64,000 nucleotides of DNA, from IMG/VR virus record IMGVR_UViG_3300042890_001190, positions 1 through 64,000 of that record. One strand, 5' to 3'. The notes beneath the pieces are model-generated. The model worked only from the letters and a program-made list of their open reading frames with translations. It ran no database searches and was not told where the DNA came from. Source of the stretch: a virus. Shown one piece after another: positions 23,044-29,294 of the stretch. The translations under genes and the position numbers were made by a program. Position 1 is the stretch's first letter, and the number at the start of each line of letters is the position of its first letter.

Positions 23044-23386
23044 ACGCCAGCATCTCACCCATTGCTGCTTGAGCCAAGGCGTCTGTGTGCTCGCAATCCT
23101 CCCATGGCGGAGTGGTGCAGTTGCACAGTGGCACGAAAACAGCAGGGCCGGTAATGACAGGCTTTGGGGCATGAACTTTGGGTTGGCTTTTCGGCTTCAA
23201 TTGCTTTGATGGCTTTACCCTCTTGCCGCCATACCAATCCTTGACGTCCTGACCCATCCAGAGGGCGAAGGCACGTATGTCCAAAGGGTCAATGACGTAC
23301 CAAGTTTTCCGGGCCGCATCCCAGCGAGCACCTTTGCTTTTTGCCAAGTCCTTTTGGCTGAACGGAACGTGCAAATCAACTCTCAT
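23042..23386 (-). CDS. DUF5710-domain protein
   Basis: 114 residues. The N-terminal MRVDLHVPFSQKDLAKSKGA with RWDAARKTWYV is the DUF5710 domain (..l.VpF.eKdeAK.lGArWd...k.WyV), often found alone or fused to nucleic-acid enzymes in phages. The C-terminal half is a Lys/Pro linker then a Cys/His patch (CNCTTPPWEDCEH). The ATG at 23386 has GGAG at six bases; TTG and ATG starts just upstream are less likely. It is directly downstream of the structured RNA on the same strand, so it may share its transcript. Confidence 0.78.
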   Translation of the reverse strand: MRVDLHVPFSQKDLAKSKGARWDAARKTWYVIDPLDIRAFALWMGQDVKDWYGGKRVKPSKQLKPKSQPKVHAPKPVITGPAVFVPLCNCTTPPWEDCEHTDALAQAAMGEMLA

Positions 23387-23399
23387 TTCCATCTCCAAA

Positions 23400-23996
23400 T
23401 TTTTGGACGAGTTTCCACTTACCCATGTATCCTGCCTGCCCTCCCCGTGTTCACTGGGGCGAGGGTTAGGGGCTACGTGAACCCTTTATCGACCTGACTT
23501 GCCCTGTTCGTTGCCTGCCTAAGCAGTTCCTACTGTGAGCTATCGGAGCCTAGTCCGCCTGCCTTCTGGCTTAGCGTTACAGAGAGGATGATGGCCCTCT
23601 GTACGTGCATCACAGATCGCTCTGTGAACCCAGACGTTTCCATTGCTGGAAATATGGATTTTCCCCTTGCGGGGAGGTCGTTTATTCCGTTCGCTCTCGC
23701 TACTTGGACACTCGGTTTAAAGTGGGGTTGGCCTTTTCAGTGTTCCCTTCGCTACCGCCATGGGGGACTGGTCTGGAGTGGGTGCCGGAGATTTCTGCCG
23801 CATAAGCTAACGCGCCCTGACGGGTGGGCGGCACAAATGCAAAAAGCTCTTTAGTCGGGGATCGAGCTTTAGGCTTGGTTGCCGCCAATCCGCAGTGCTG
23901 TAACACGTACGAATAGCATTGACGAAGCCCGAGCACCCACTAAAGAGCTTTCGGATGTCGCTTTACAGAGCTAAGCCGGGTTACCAATCCGACTAT
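23400..23996 (-). ncRNA. large structured non-coding RNA candidate (~600 nt)
   Basis: There is no credible gene in either strand over about 600 bp, in a genome that otherwise has almost no gaps. On the minus strand the sequence forms three perfect hairpins with GNRA loops: CCCC-GCAA-GGGG (23674-23663), TTTCCA-GCAA-TGGAAA (23652-23637) and CACAGA-GCGA-TCTGTG (23626-23611). It also has a perfect 13-bp long-range helix (23951-23939 with 23855-23843), the stem 23485-23480/23467-23462, and several GC-rich hairpins. The same hairpins read on the plus strand have no GNRA loops, which fixes the strand. A promoter lies at 24032-24003. Size, phage context and ornate folding recall GOLLD and ROOL RNAs; identity is not shown. 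The 3' end is uncertain, with no clear terminator. Confidence 0.75.
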
Positions 23997-24002
23997 GGCG
24001 TC

Positions 24003-24032
24003 AGTATATCAAAGACGTTGGTGGACGTGCAA
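24003..24032 (-). promoter_or_regulatory. promoter of the structured RNA
   Basis: Minus strand: TTGCAC (24032-24027), 18-bp spacer, extended -10 TGA-TATACT (TATACT at 24008-24003). Expected start near 23996. It begins immediately after the terminator of the upstream minus-strand gene, so the RNA is an independent unit. Confidence 0.68.
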
Positions 24033-24034
24033 GC

Positions 24035-24061
24035 AAAAAAACCCCACGTCTGAGGTGGGGT
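24035..24061 (-). terminator. terminator of the VRR-NUC gene
   Basis: Minus strand: ACCCCAC-7 nt-GTGGGGT followed by a run of T. It lies 42 nt after the nuclease stop and separates that gene from the structured RNA promoter. Confidence 0.85.
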
Positions 24062-24084
24062 AAATTCACTCAAGGAGAAACACC

Positions 24085-24165
24085 ATGAAACACGCCTGTA
24101 GTTTAGCCGCAGGTGCGCAGCAGTGCAACGGCCTCTTCTACGCTGTTCACGATGTACAGGTCTGA
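24085..24165 (+). pseudogene. vestigial plus-strand gene start
   Basis: CACTCAAGGAGAAACACC-ATG matches the start signals of true plus-strand genes in the flanking operons (CTCAAGGAGAA at about 19979, 20739 and 25618), but the frame stops after 26 codons inside the antisense 3' end of the VRR-NUC gene. It looks like the remnant of a plus-strand gene cut off when the minus-strand island arrived. It could also be a real 26-residue peptide. Confidence 0.4.
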
Positions 24166-24387
24166 TCCCGGCCACTCGTCGTGGAACTTCTGCTCCGCGT
24201 CCGTCAGCCGGCGTGCCGATGGCGACTTAGCCCCGTCCTTCACCTCAATCAGCAGGGTCTCCCCACGGTAGCTCACCAGCAGGTCAAACAGCCCCTCGTC
24301 GTTGATCTGCTTGACGTAAGCACCCTCGGCACGCATGGCTGCCACGATCTCTTTTTCGTTGTCGTCTCTGCGAGCTGCTCGTCTCAT
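24103..24387 (-). CDS. VRR-NUC (PD-(D/E)XK) nuclease
   Basis: 94 residues, a minimal single-domain nuclease. RRDDNEKEIVAAMRAEGAYV gives the conserved N-terminal Glu, FDLLVSYRGETLLIEVKDG holds the D...ExK catalytic core, and SARRLTDAEQKFHDEWPGSD with LYIVNSVEEA is the C-terminal part. Phage VRR-NUC proteins of this size resemble Holliday-junction or structure-specific nucleases. The ATG at 24387 has AGGA nine bases upstream; an upstream ATG at 24417 lacks a ribosome site. It stands opposite to the surrounding operons. Confidence 0.82.
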   Translation of the reverse strand: MRRAARRDDNEKEIVAAMRAEGAYVKQINDEGLFDLLVSYRGETLLIEVKDGAKSPSARRLTDAEQKFHDEWPGSDLYIVNSVEEAVALLRTCG

Positions 24388-24432
24388 AGGGTTTGTCCTG
24401 AGAAAAATATATTGCATTCATCGTAACAGATG

Positions 24433-24461
24433 TTGTGTTGTTGGCTTATACCTGATACATT
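24433..24461 (+). promoter_or_regulatory. promoter of the recombination operon
   Basis: TTGTGT (24433-24438), 17-bp spacer, TACATT (24456-24461) with an extended TG. The 9-mer TGATACATT is shared with the promoter at 9622. The first gene starts 31 nt downstream with CAGGAG. Confidence 0.62.
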
Positions 24462-24491
24462 AAAGGCTCACTCACCACACAGGAGCAGGGA

Positions 24492-24743
24492 ATGACACCA
24501 GAAGAAGAGCACAAGGAAGGGATGGAGACTCTTTACCGGGCAGTGCATATCGCCAACAAGTTTGGCCCACTGATCGTTGAAGACGCAGACAAACTTGGCG
24601 GCACAGCAGCCACGGCGGCAGCCATCATGCTGTCCACGTTCACAAGCGCCATGGGCATGACCTTGCACGATGCTATGGGCCTGTTCATGGCGGTGCATAA
24701 GCAGACCATGGCAATGGAGCGCGAAGATGAAGCTGACCAATAA
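24492..24743 (+). CDS. small helical protein, unknown
   Basis: 83 residues, helical with an Ala/Met-rich middle (GGTAATAAAIMLSTFTSAMG, MTLHDAMGLFMAVHKQTM). The acidic N-terminus (MTPEEEHKEGMETLYRAVHI) and amphipathic middle suggest an oligomeric helical protein rather than a membrane span. ACAGGAG upstream. Overlaps the exonuclease gene start by 17 nt, implying coupling. Function unknown. Confidence 0.68.
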   Translation: MTPEEEHKEGMETLYRAVHIANKFGPLIVEDADKLGGTAATAAAIMLSTFTSAMGMTLHDAMGLFMAVHKQTMAMEREDEADQ

Positions 24744-25635
24744 CTTCGGCATGCCTGAGACGATCCTCAACGTGATCGCACGGCCACAGTACAGCAAGGG
24801 CAAAGCCAACATGTCTGTGACGGAGCTGCTCAACAGTCCACGGATTGTCCAGCTCAAGCGCAAGCATTGGAATGACCTGACAGAGGACGCAGCCGACATG
24901 GTGTGGTCCATCTTCGGCACGGCCATTCACAACATCTTGGAGCACGGCAAGGGCGACAACCACATCGTTGAAGAGCGTATTCACATTGAACTGGACGGCA
25001 TGCACATCAGCGGCGCTATTGACCTGCAAGAGGTGGAGCCAGACGGCATCATCGTGTCGGACTACAAGACCGTCGGCGCGTGGTCGGTGCTTAACGAGAA
25101 GCAGGACTGGCACAACCAACTCAACAGCTACGCCTACCTTGTTGAAGCGGCCAAGAAGCTGCCCGTGATCAAGTTGCAGATCGTGGCTATCGTGCGCGAC
25201 TGGAGCCGCCGTGACGCAGCAACACGCGAGGGATACCCCAAGGCACCCATCGTGGTGATTGACATCCCTCTGTGGTCGTTTGAAGAGCGCGAAGCCTACG
25301 TCCGCAGCCGCATCTCTTTGCATGGCGACGCACTTTTTGAGATGGAGACTGACGGCGAGATGCCTGAATGCACGCCCGAGGAGTGTTGGGAAAAGCCAAC
25401 AATGTACGCCCTGAAGAAGGATGGCAACGTCCGGGCCAAGAGCGTACACGAAACAAGCGAGGCAGCAGACACGGCTCTGGCTGCCGCAACAGAAAAAGCC
25501 AAGAAGGGCGAGAAGTTCCTGATCGAAGTTCGTGAGGGGAACCGCACTCGCTGTTCTAGCTTTTGCCAAGTGGCTGGCATGTGCAGCCAATATCAAAAGT
25601 ATCTTTCTACCAAGCCAACTCAAGGAGAAATCTAA
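24727..25635 (+). CDS. PD-(D/E)XK exonuclease (Cas4/RecB-like)
   Basis: 302 residues. Catalytic core: IFGTAIHNILEHG (motif I His), MHISGAIDLQEV (Asp) and GIIVSDYKTVG (DxK); then QDWHNQLNSYAYLVE (QxxxY helix), all of the RecB/Cas4 type. The C-terminal CSSFCQVAGMC holds three Cys, as in the Fe-S cluster of Cas4/AddB enzymes, although no N-terminal partner Cys is visible. It probably resects DNA ends for the ERF annealing protein encoded downstream. Start at 24727 with GGAG at eight bases. Confidence 0.88.
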   Translation: MKLTNNFGMPETILNVIARPQYSKGKANMSVTELLNSPRIVQLKRKHWNDLTEDAADMVWSIFGTAIHNILEHGKGDNHIVEERIHIELDGMHISGAIDLQEVEPDGIIVSDYKTVGAWSVLNEKQDWHNQLNSYAYLVEAAKKLPVIKLQIVAIVRDWSRRDAATREGYPKAPIVVIDIPLWSFEEREAYVRSRISLHGDALFEMETDGEMPECTPEECWEKPTMYALKKDGNVRAKSVHETSEAADTALAAATEKAKKGEKFLIEVREGNRTRCSSFCQVAGMCSQYQKYLSTKPTQGEI

Positions 25636-25838
25636 TGGCAACTCGCATCTATATCGTTACCGGCCCCACAGGCACGCGCCTCATCAAAGCTGCAGCCCCA
25701 TCGCAAGCTATCACCCATGTAGCCAAATCCGCATTCGACGCAAGAGTCGCATCGCAAGATGATCTGGTCCAAGCATTGAGCAACGGCGTCAAGGTGGAAA
25801 CCTACGGCGATACAACTCAGTCTGAACTCGACATATAA
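25635..25838 (+). CDS. small phage protein, unknown
   Basis: 67 residues (MATRIYIVTGPTGTRLIKAA; THVAKSAFDARVASQDDLVQ). A strand-helix-helix plan often found in phages beside the exonuclease/ERF genes ('YiV.g..g.rLv.A.t.aqA..hva...f.v..As..dl...l..G..ve'). ATG overlaps the exonuclease stop (TAATG) and has AAGGAG upstream. Function unknown. Confidence 0.7.
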   Translation: MATRIYIVTGPTGTRLIKAAAPSQAITHVAKSAFDARVASQDDLVQALSNGVKVETYGDTTQSELDI

Positions 25839-25850
25839 CGGGAGCACCCT

Positions 25851-26000
25851 ATGGGCTGGATCATTGGCTTAACCTGCCTCGCGGCTTGGTTCAATCACAT
25901 CTTCACTTGCTTCAGTGAGGGCCTATGGGGGTTTCTCATTGCTGGAGCTCTCATGTTCCCAATCGGCATCATCCACGGCGTATGGCTGTGGTTCAACTAA
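25851..26000 (+). CDS. membrane protein, 49 aa, unknown
   Basis: MGWIIGLTCLAAWFNHIFTC then FSEGLWGFLIAGALMFPIG and IHGVWLWFN. Two hydrophobic segments with little charge, so probably a two-span inner-membrane peptide. CGGGAG upstream of the ATG. Similar short proteins ending GvWlWF occur in other phages; role unknown. Confidence 0.7.
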   Translation: MGWIIGLTCLAAWFNHIFTCFSEGLWGFLIAGALMFPIGIIHGVWLWFN

Positions 26001-26009
26001 GGACTCATC

Positions 26010-26159
26010 ATGAAAAAAGTAATCATCGCAATCGCACTGGCCGCAGCAGCAACAGCAACTTGGGCTGCTTGCACCACACACACAATCATGTCCAACGGAA
26101 GGATCGTCACATGCACGACCTGCTGTTATGGATCGAACTGCACTACCAACTGTTTTTAA
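26010..26159 (+). CDS. secreted Cys-rich microprotein, 49 aa
   Basis: Signal peptide MKKVIIAIALAAAATATWA then mature part ACTTHTIMSNGRIVTCTTCC and YGSNCTTNCF, with six Cys in 29 residues. It is probably exported to the periplasm and held by disulfides. The ribosome site and leader TAAGGACTCATC-ATG is repeated exactly before the next gene. The hydrophobic start plus Cys could be mistaken for a lipoprotein, but WAAC is a poor lipobox. Function unknown. Confidence 0.72.
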   Translation: MKKVIIAIALAAAATATWAACTTHTIMSNGRIVTCTTCCYGSNCTTNCF

Positions 26160-26168
26160 GGACTCATC

Positions 26169-26393
26169 ATGTTTATTTCAAAGGCAGAAAAAGAGGAAAT
26201 CCAAATCAAAATCCGAGGACTTGAGGCGCGGATCAGGGATTTGGAGATCGAAGCCAATCGGACAAAAAACAAAGTATCAAACAAGCGTGCCGTTATCTTC
26301 AGAACAGACGACGCACCTTGGGGCTTCAAGAAAGACGGCAACCCACGCAAGCGCCCCGGTCGCCCACTGCAAGCCATGGAGATATCAGCATGA
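26169..26393 (+). CDS. coiled-coil protein, unknown
   Basis: 74 residues. Residues 5-40 are a charged coiled coil (KAEKEEIQIKIRGLEARIRD; LEIEANRTKNKVSNK); the tail is basic and Pro-rich (NPRKRPGRPLQ), with an AT-hook-like PGRP. Possibly DNA-associated. Leader duplicated from the previous gene. Confidence 0.65.
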   Translation: MFISKAEKEEIQIKIRGLEARIRDLEIEANRTKNKVSNKRAVIFRTDDAPWGFKKDGNPRKRPGRPLQAMEISA

Positions 26394-26587
26394 AGGTCAA
26401 AGACTTCTTCCAGACATTTGACGTTGACCCAATCAGCGCCAGTCCTTTTCACGGACCAATCACGCCAGAGTTGATTGAATTCATCCAAACGCGCAACGAA
26501 GAAAAGCGCAAGGCATCCATTGAGTTCCTTGGTAACAAGTGGCTCCTTCATCCGGACAACAGAGAGCAAAGAAAGGTATTCCAATGA
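26390..26587 (+). CDS. small protein, unknown
   Basis: 65 residues (MKVKDFFQTFDVDPISASPF; ELIEFIQTRNEEKRKASIEF; GNKWLLHPDNREQRK). Mostly helical and charged. ATGA overlaps at both ends, directly upstream of the ERF gene. Unknown function. Confidence 0.63.
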   Translation: MKVKDFFQTFDVDPISASPFHGPITPELIEFIQTRNEEKRKASIEFLGNKWLLHPDNREQRKVFQ

Positions 26588-27267
26588 AAGAAATCGCATC
26601 AGCATTGGTCAAAGCTCAGAAAGAGTTTGGCCCAGCACTCAAGACCAACACCAACCCGGCATTTCGCAGCAAATATGCGGACCTGTCTGCCTGCGTTGAG
26701 GCGGTCATTGACGCGCTAAATAACAACGACATCTTCATGATGCAGCCAACTCACGAATGCGACAACGGCGTGATTGTGGAGACTGTTTTTATCCACTCCT
26801 CTGGTGAGCAGATCAGCAGCGGCAAACTGCACGTCCCGGCCACCAAGCATGATGCGCAGGGCTACGGCAGCGCACTGACTTACGCACGCAGGTACAGCCT
26901 CATGACGGCCTGTGGCATCGCCCCCGAGGATGATGACGGTAACAGCGCAGTCAAACCCAAGGCAGCGCCAGCAAAGCCAGCCGCTACGCCACCAGCCAAG
27001 GCACCCACGAAGGTCGAAGGCAAGGACACCGAGTGGCAACTGAAGGTTGTAGCTAAGCCAGAAGGCGATCACGGCGAGTGGTCACAGTTGATCATTGATG
27101 CAACCATGCTGCAACTTGAGCAAGCCAAGACAGAAGAGCAAGTCATGAACATCTTCAAGACCAACCGCAACATTTACGACGAGGTGAAGAGTGGCTCACC
27201 CACTGCCTACGACGTACTGATGTCGGAATTCAAAACAGCACGCGCTAAACACAAGGAGGCAGCATGA
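26584..27267 (+). CDS. ERF-family ssDNA annealing protein
   Basis: 227 residues. N-terminal ERF core: ALVKAQKEFGPALKTNTNPA with FRSKYADLSACVEAV, then HVPATKHDAQGYGSALTYA and RRYSLMTACGIAPEDDDGN, the ERF signature. A Pro/Ala/Lys linker (residues ~125-145) leads to a separate C-terminal helical part. It anneals complementary strands, working with the exonuclease upstream and the SSB downstream. ATGA overlaps on both sides. Confidence 0.93.
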   Translation: MKEIASALVKAQKEFGPALKTNTNPAFRSKYADLSACVEAVIDALNNNDIFMMQPTHECDNGVIVETVFIHSSGEQISSGKLHVPATKHDAQGYGSALTYARRYSLMTACGIAPEDDDGNSAVKPKAAPAKPAATPPAKAPTKVEGKDTEWQLKVVAKPEGDHGEWSQLIIDATMLQLEQAKTEEQVMNIFKTNRNIYDEVKSGSPTAYDVLMSEFKTARAKHKEAA

Positions 27268-27650
27268 ACTCGATCACCATAGCCGGGACGCTCGGCAAAG
27301 ACGCAGAAGTTAAATACTTAGCCAACGGAGATGCAATCTGCAACTTCTCTGTTGCTGACTCTCAAGGTCGCGAGAAACCAACCATGTGGTGGAACTGCGG
27401 CCTGTACGGTAAGCGTGCAGAGTCCCTATCTCAGTACCTCGTCAAAGGCCAAGCCGTCACGGTGACTGGCTCTGTGTCTGAACGCGAATGGACCAGCAAA
27501 GATGGAGAAAAGCGCAAGTCCATGGATGTGCGCGTGAACGACGTTGCGCTGCAAGGTGGACGCAAGGATGCAGAGCCGCAGGAAGAACGCCGCCAAGCAC
27601 CAAAGCCAGCACCGGTACTCTTTGAAGACGACAGCGATCTGCCCTTCTGA
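27264..27650 (+). CDS. ssb: single-stranded DNA-binding protein
   Basis: 128 residues. OB fold starting MNSITIAGTLGKDAEVKYLA, with NFSVADSQGREKPTMWWNCG and YGKRAESLSQYLVKGQAVTV. The disordered linker ends in the acidic tip DDSDLPF that recruits partner proteins. Start in an ATGA overlap with the ERF gene. Confidence 0.95.
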   Translation: MNSITIAGTLGKDAEVKYLANGDAICNFSVADSQGREKPTMWWNCGLYGKRAESLSQYLVKGQAVTVTGSVSEREWTSKDGEKRKSMDVRVNDVALQGGRKDAEPQEERRQAPKPAPVLFEDDSDLPF

Positions 27651-27652
27651 TC

Positions 27653-28078
27653 ATGGCCGTTAAGACGCTCCAATTTGAAGCCGTCAAGATCGCTATGAAG
27701 CAGGACAAGACCGGGATAATCCTGACCTTAAACATTCACCCTGACGATTTGCCCATCGACTTGATGCGCGACTTCGTTGGGGCAAGGTATCAGGTGGTCA
27801 TGGTGAGATTGAACGACGAGAACAAACCAATGAGCAGGGACACGGAATACAGCCGTGATCCTGTTCGCACCGCAGGCATCCTGTGCCGCGATAAACAGTT
27901 TGCGCAGTACCTTCACAACAAAGAGGAAATCTTTGAAATGAAAGAGGCTGACGTGATCGAATGGCTCAAGGGAGAGCTGGACATTGAGTCCCGCACTGAG
28001 CTTAAAGAAGATCAACAAAAGGCCAAGAGATTCTGGGCCATCAACGAGGAATTCCAATCATGGAAGCAAAGCGCTTGA
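27653..28078 (+). CDS. phage protein, unknown
   Basis: 141 residues. The N-terminal part is beta-like (LQFEAVKIAMKQDKTGIILT; LNIHPDDLPIDLMRDFVGAR) with YQVVMVRLND, and the C-terminal half is helical and charged. This is a recurrent phage neighbour of SSB/ERF genes ('IHP.DlP..l......GtRY...lv...d'). Role unknown, probably linked to recombination. Overlaps the next gene by 19 nt. Confidence 0.7.
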   Translation: MAVKTLQFEAVKIAMKQDKTGIILTLNIHPDDLPIDLMRDFVGARYQVVMVRLNDENKPMSRDTEYSRDPVRTAGILCRDKQFAQYLHNKEEIFEMKEADVIEWLKGELDIESRTELKEDQQKAKRFWAINEEFQSWKQSA

Positions 28079-28380
28079 TCCCGTACTCTGTACACCTGCC
28101 AGAGGATGTGTATAACAAGCTCAAGGAGGCCGCAGGAAACCGCAAGGCATCAGCCCTTGTGCGTGACGCCATCACCTTGATTGTCGAGGGCGACGACGAG
28201 TTCAATGGCGGCTACAACAAGGGTGTGCGTGACTGCATCAGGTTAATTCAACAGAACGAGTTGTGCAAGGCCATCGGCTACTACGAGGACACTCTGGCAA
28301 AGATTTTGTCAGACCAAATTGAAGAGCTGATCGTCAACCAAAACGTGAAGGGGCGCGGCAATGGCAAGAAAAAAAGCTGA
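28060..28380 (+). CDS. ribbon-helix-helix-like protein
   Basis: 106 residues. N-terminal strand then two helices: IPYSVHLPEDVYNKLKEAAG with RKASALVRDAITLIVEG, the plan of CopG/Arc-type DNA-binding proteins. The C-terminal half is helical (QNELCKAIGYYEDTLAKILS) and ends in a basic tail. Could be an early transcription regulator. Overlaps both neighbours. Confidence 0.68.
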   Translation: MEAKRLIPYSVHLPEDVYNKLKEAAGNRKASALVRDAITLIVEGDDEFNGGYNKGVRDCIRLIQQNELCKAIGYYEDTLAKILSDQIEELIVNQNVKGRGNGKKKS

Positions 28381-28585
28381 AGGCTTAGCGGCCATCGTAG
28401 CCAAGCAAGACCCTGTGTCGATCCAAGACCTGACCATGCAGGACTTCTTTGCAGCGTTCGCGTTGCAGGGCTTGCTGGCCTACTACGGCGACCGCTCTGT
28501 TGTTGAGAGCGATGACGGTATCACCAGCATCCATGCGGCGGCATTTGACCACGCAGACGAGATGCTTCAAAGGAGAGTTGCATGA
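28361..28585 (+). CDS. small protein, unknown
   Basis: 74 residues (MARKKAEGLAAIVAKQDPVS; MQDFFAAFALQGLLAYYGDR; HADEMLQRRVA). The middle-to-end pattern is common in small phage proteins ('ay.iAd.ml..R'). Coupled to both neighbours. Function unknown. Confidence 0.65.
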   Translation: MARKKAEGLAAIVAKQDPVSIQDLTMQDFFAAFALQGLLAYYGDRSVVESDDGITSIHAAAFDHADEMLQRRVA

Positions 28586-28929
28586 TCGAACTAGATGACT
28601 GGGCAGCGCACATGATGCGTGCAGAGATTCAACTCAAAGCCATTGAGCACGGTCTACTCCACAAGGACTACACCGACATCCAAGCTCGAGCCAAATCAGC
28701 AAAACACTCCATCGACAAGATGCTTGCATGGGTGGCCCGCCAAGGCTCAAGCAAGGGCGTAGACATTGTAGAAATCCTTCAGAGCAACGTGGTAGCCCTG
28801 CCTGACACAAGCCATACCAAGAGCCTTCTGATTGCCTCCATTCAGGAGATCGAGCAACTAAGGGGCGAGCGACAGTTCTGGCTCAAGTCTGGCTTCCATA
28901 TTGGCAAGTCAGATGCAGTCAAAAAATAA
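28582..28929 (+). CDS. helical protein, unknown
   Basis: 115 residues, helical (AAHMMRAEIQLKAIEHGLLH; DIQARAKSAKHSIDKMLAWV; SIQEIEQLRGERQFWLKSGF). N-terminal LDDWA.hMM is familiar from phage early proteins. Overlaps the HNH gene by 17 nt. Confidence 0.65.
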   Translation: MIELDDWAAHMMRAEIQLKAIEHGLLHKDYTDIQARAKSAKHSIDKMLAWVARQGSSKGVDIVEILQSNVVALPDTSHTKSLLIASIQEIEQLRGERQFWLKSGFHIGKSDAVKK

Positions 28930-29188
28930 GAAAGCCCCCACCGTTTTAGAGCGGGAGCACATCACACGGATCAAGGAAATGGACTGCGTGGTGTGTGGGG
29001 CATCAGGGCCAAGCGAGTGCCATGAGATCGAGCAGGGCCAGTGGTTCACATCCATGCCCCTCTGCCCGGACTGCCACAGGGGTAGCCAAAACGGAATCCA
29101 TGGGCAGAAAAGGATGTGGGCCATCCACAAGCTGGACGAGTTATCCGCCCTGAATAAAACTTACGAAACCATCTTTAAAAACCTGTAA
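28913..29188 (+). CDS. HNH-type nuclease (Ref/YbcO-like)
   Basis: 91 residues. Zinc/HNH layout: MDCVVCGASGPSECHEIEQG then SMPLCPDCHRGSQNGIHGQ. The pattern CvvCG..gpse.H.i.........pLCpdCHrG..gihG matches phage Ref/YbcO-type recombination nucleases. It closes the recombination operon, consistent with trimming of recombination intermediates. A TTG at 28901 would add four residues; the ATG is preferred. Confidence 0.8.
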   Translation: MQSKNKKAPTVLEREHITRIKEMDCVVCGASGPSECHEIEQGQWFTSMPLCPDCHRGSQNGIHGQKRMWAIHKLDELSALNKTYETIFKNL

Positions 29189-29241
29189 CTAAAATACAGC
29201 ACGCCCTGATTTCAATCAAAAATGAATACTAAAACAACGAA

Positions 29242-29263
29242 GCAACCAACTCGTGGAGGTTGC
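29242..29263 (+). repeat. dispersed inverted-repeat element, copy 3
   Basis: GCAACCA-ACTCGTGG-AGGTTGC, 20 of 22 bases as in copies 1 and 2; both changes fall in or next to the loop, so a 6-bp stem remains. It lies in the 106-bp gap between convergent operons. GTGTTTTC follows, so it might also act as a weak terminator. Confidence 0.75.
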
Positions 29264-29294
29264 CGCGTGTTTTCAGTAAGTCGCATTTTGTAAC

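Noticed and set aside
23588-23854. 88-codon open frame inside the structured RNA region
   Set aside because: Cys/Trp/Arg-rich random-like product, no ribosome site, opposite strand to the RNA promoter, and it covers perfect RNA hairpins.
23387-24102. Self-splicing group I or II intron
   Set aside because: It does not interrupt a gene, holds no reverse transcriptase or endonuclease frame, and I could not find a domain V-like hairpin or convincing P7 pairing.
24685-25641. 318-codon minus-strand frame antisense to the exonuclease
   Set aside because: Leu/His/Val-rich shadow product; the plus strand has a full nuclease motif set and ribosome site.
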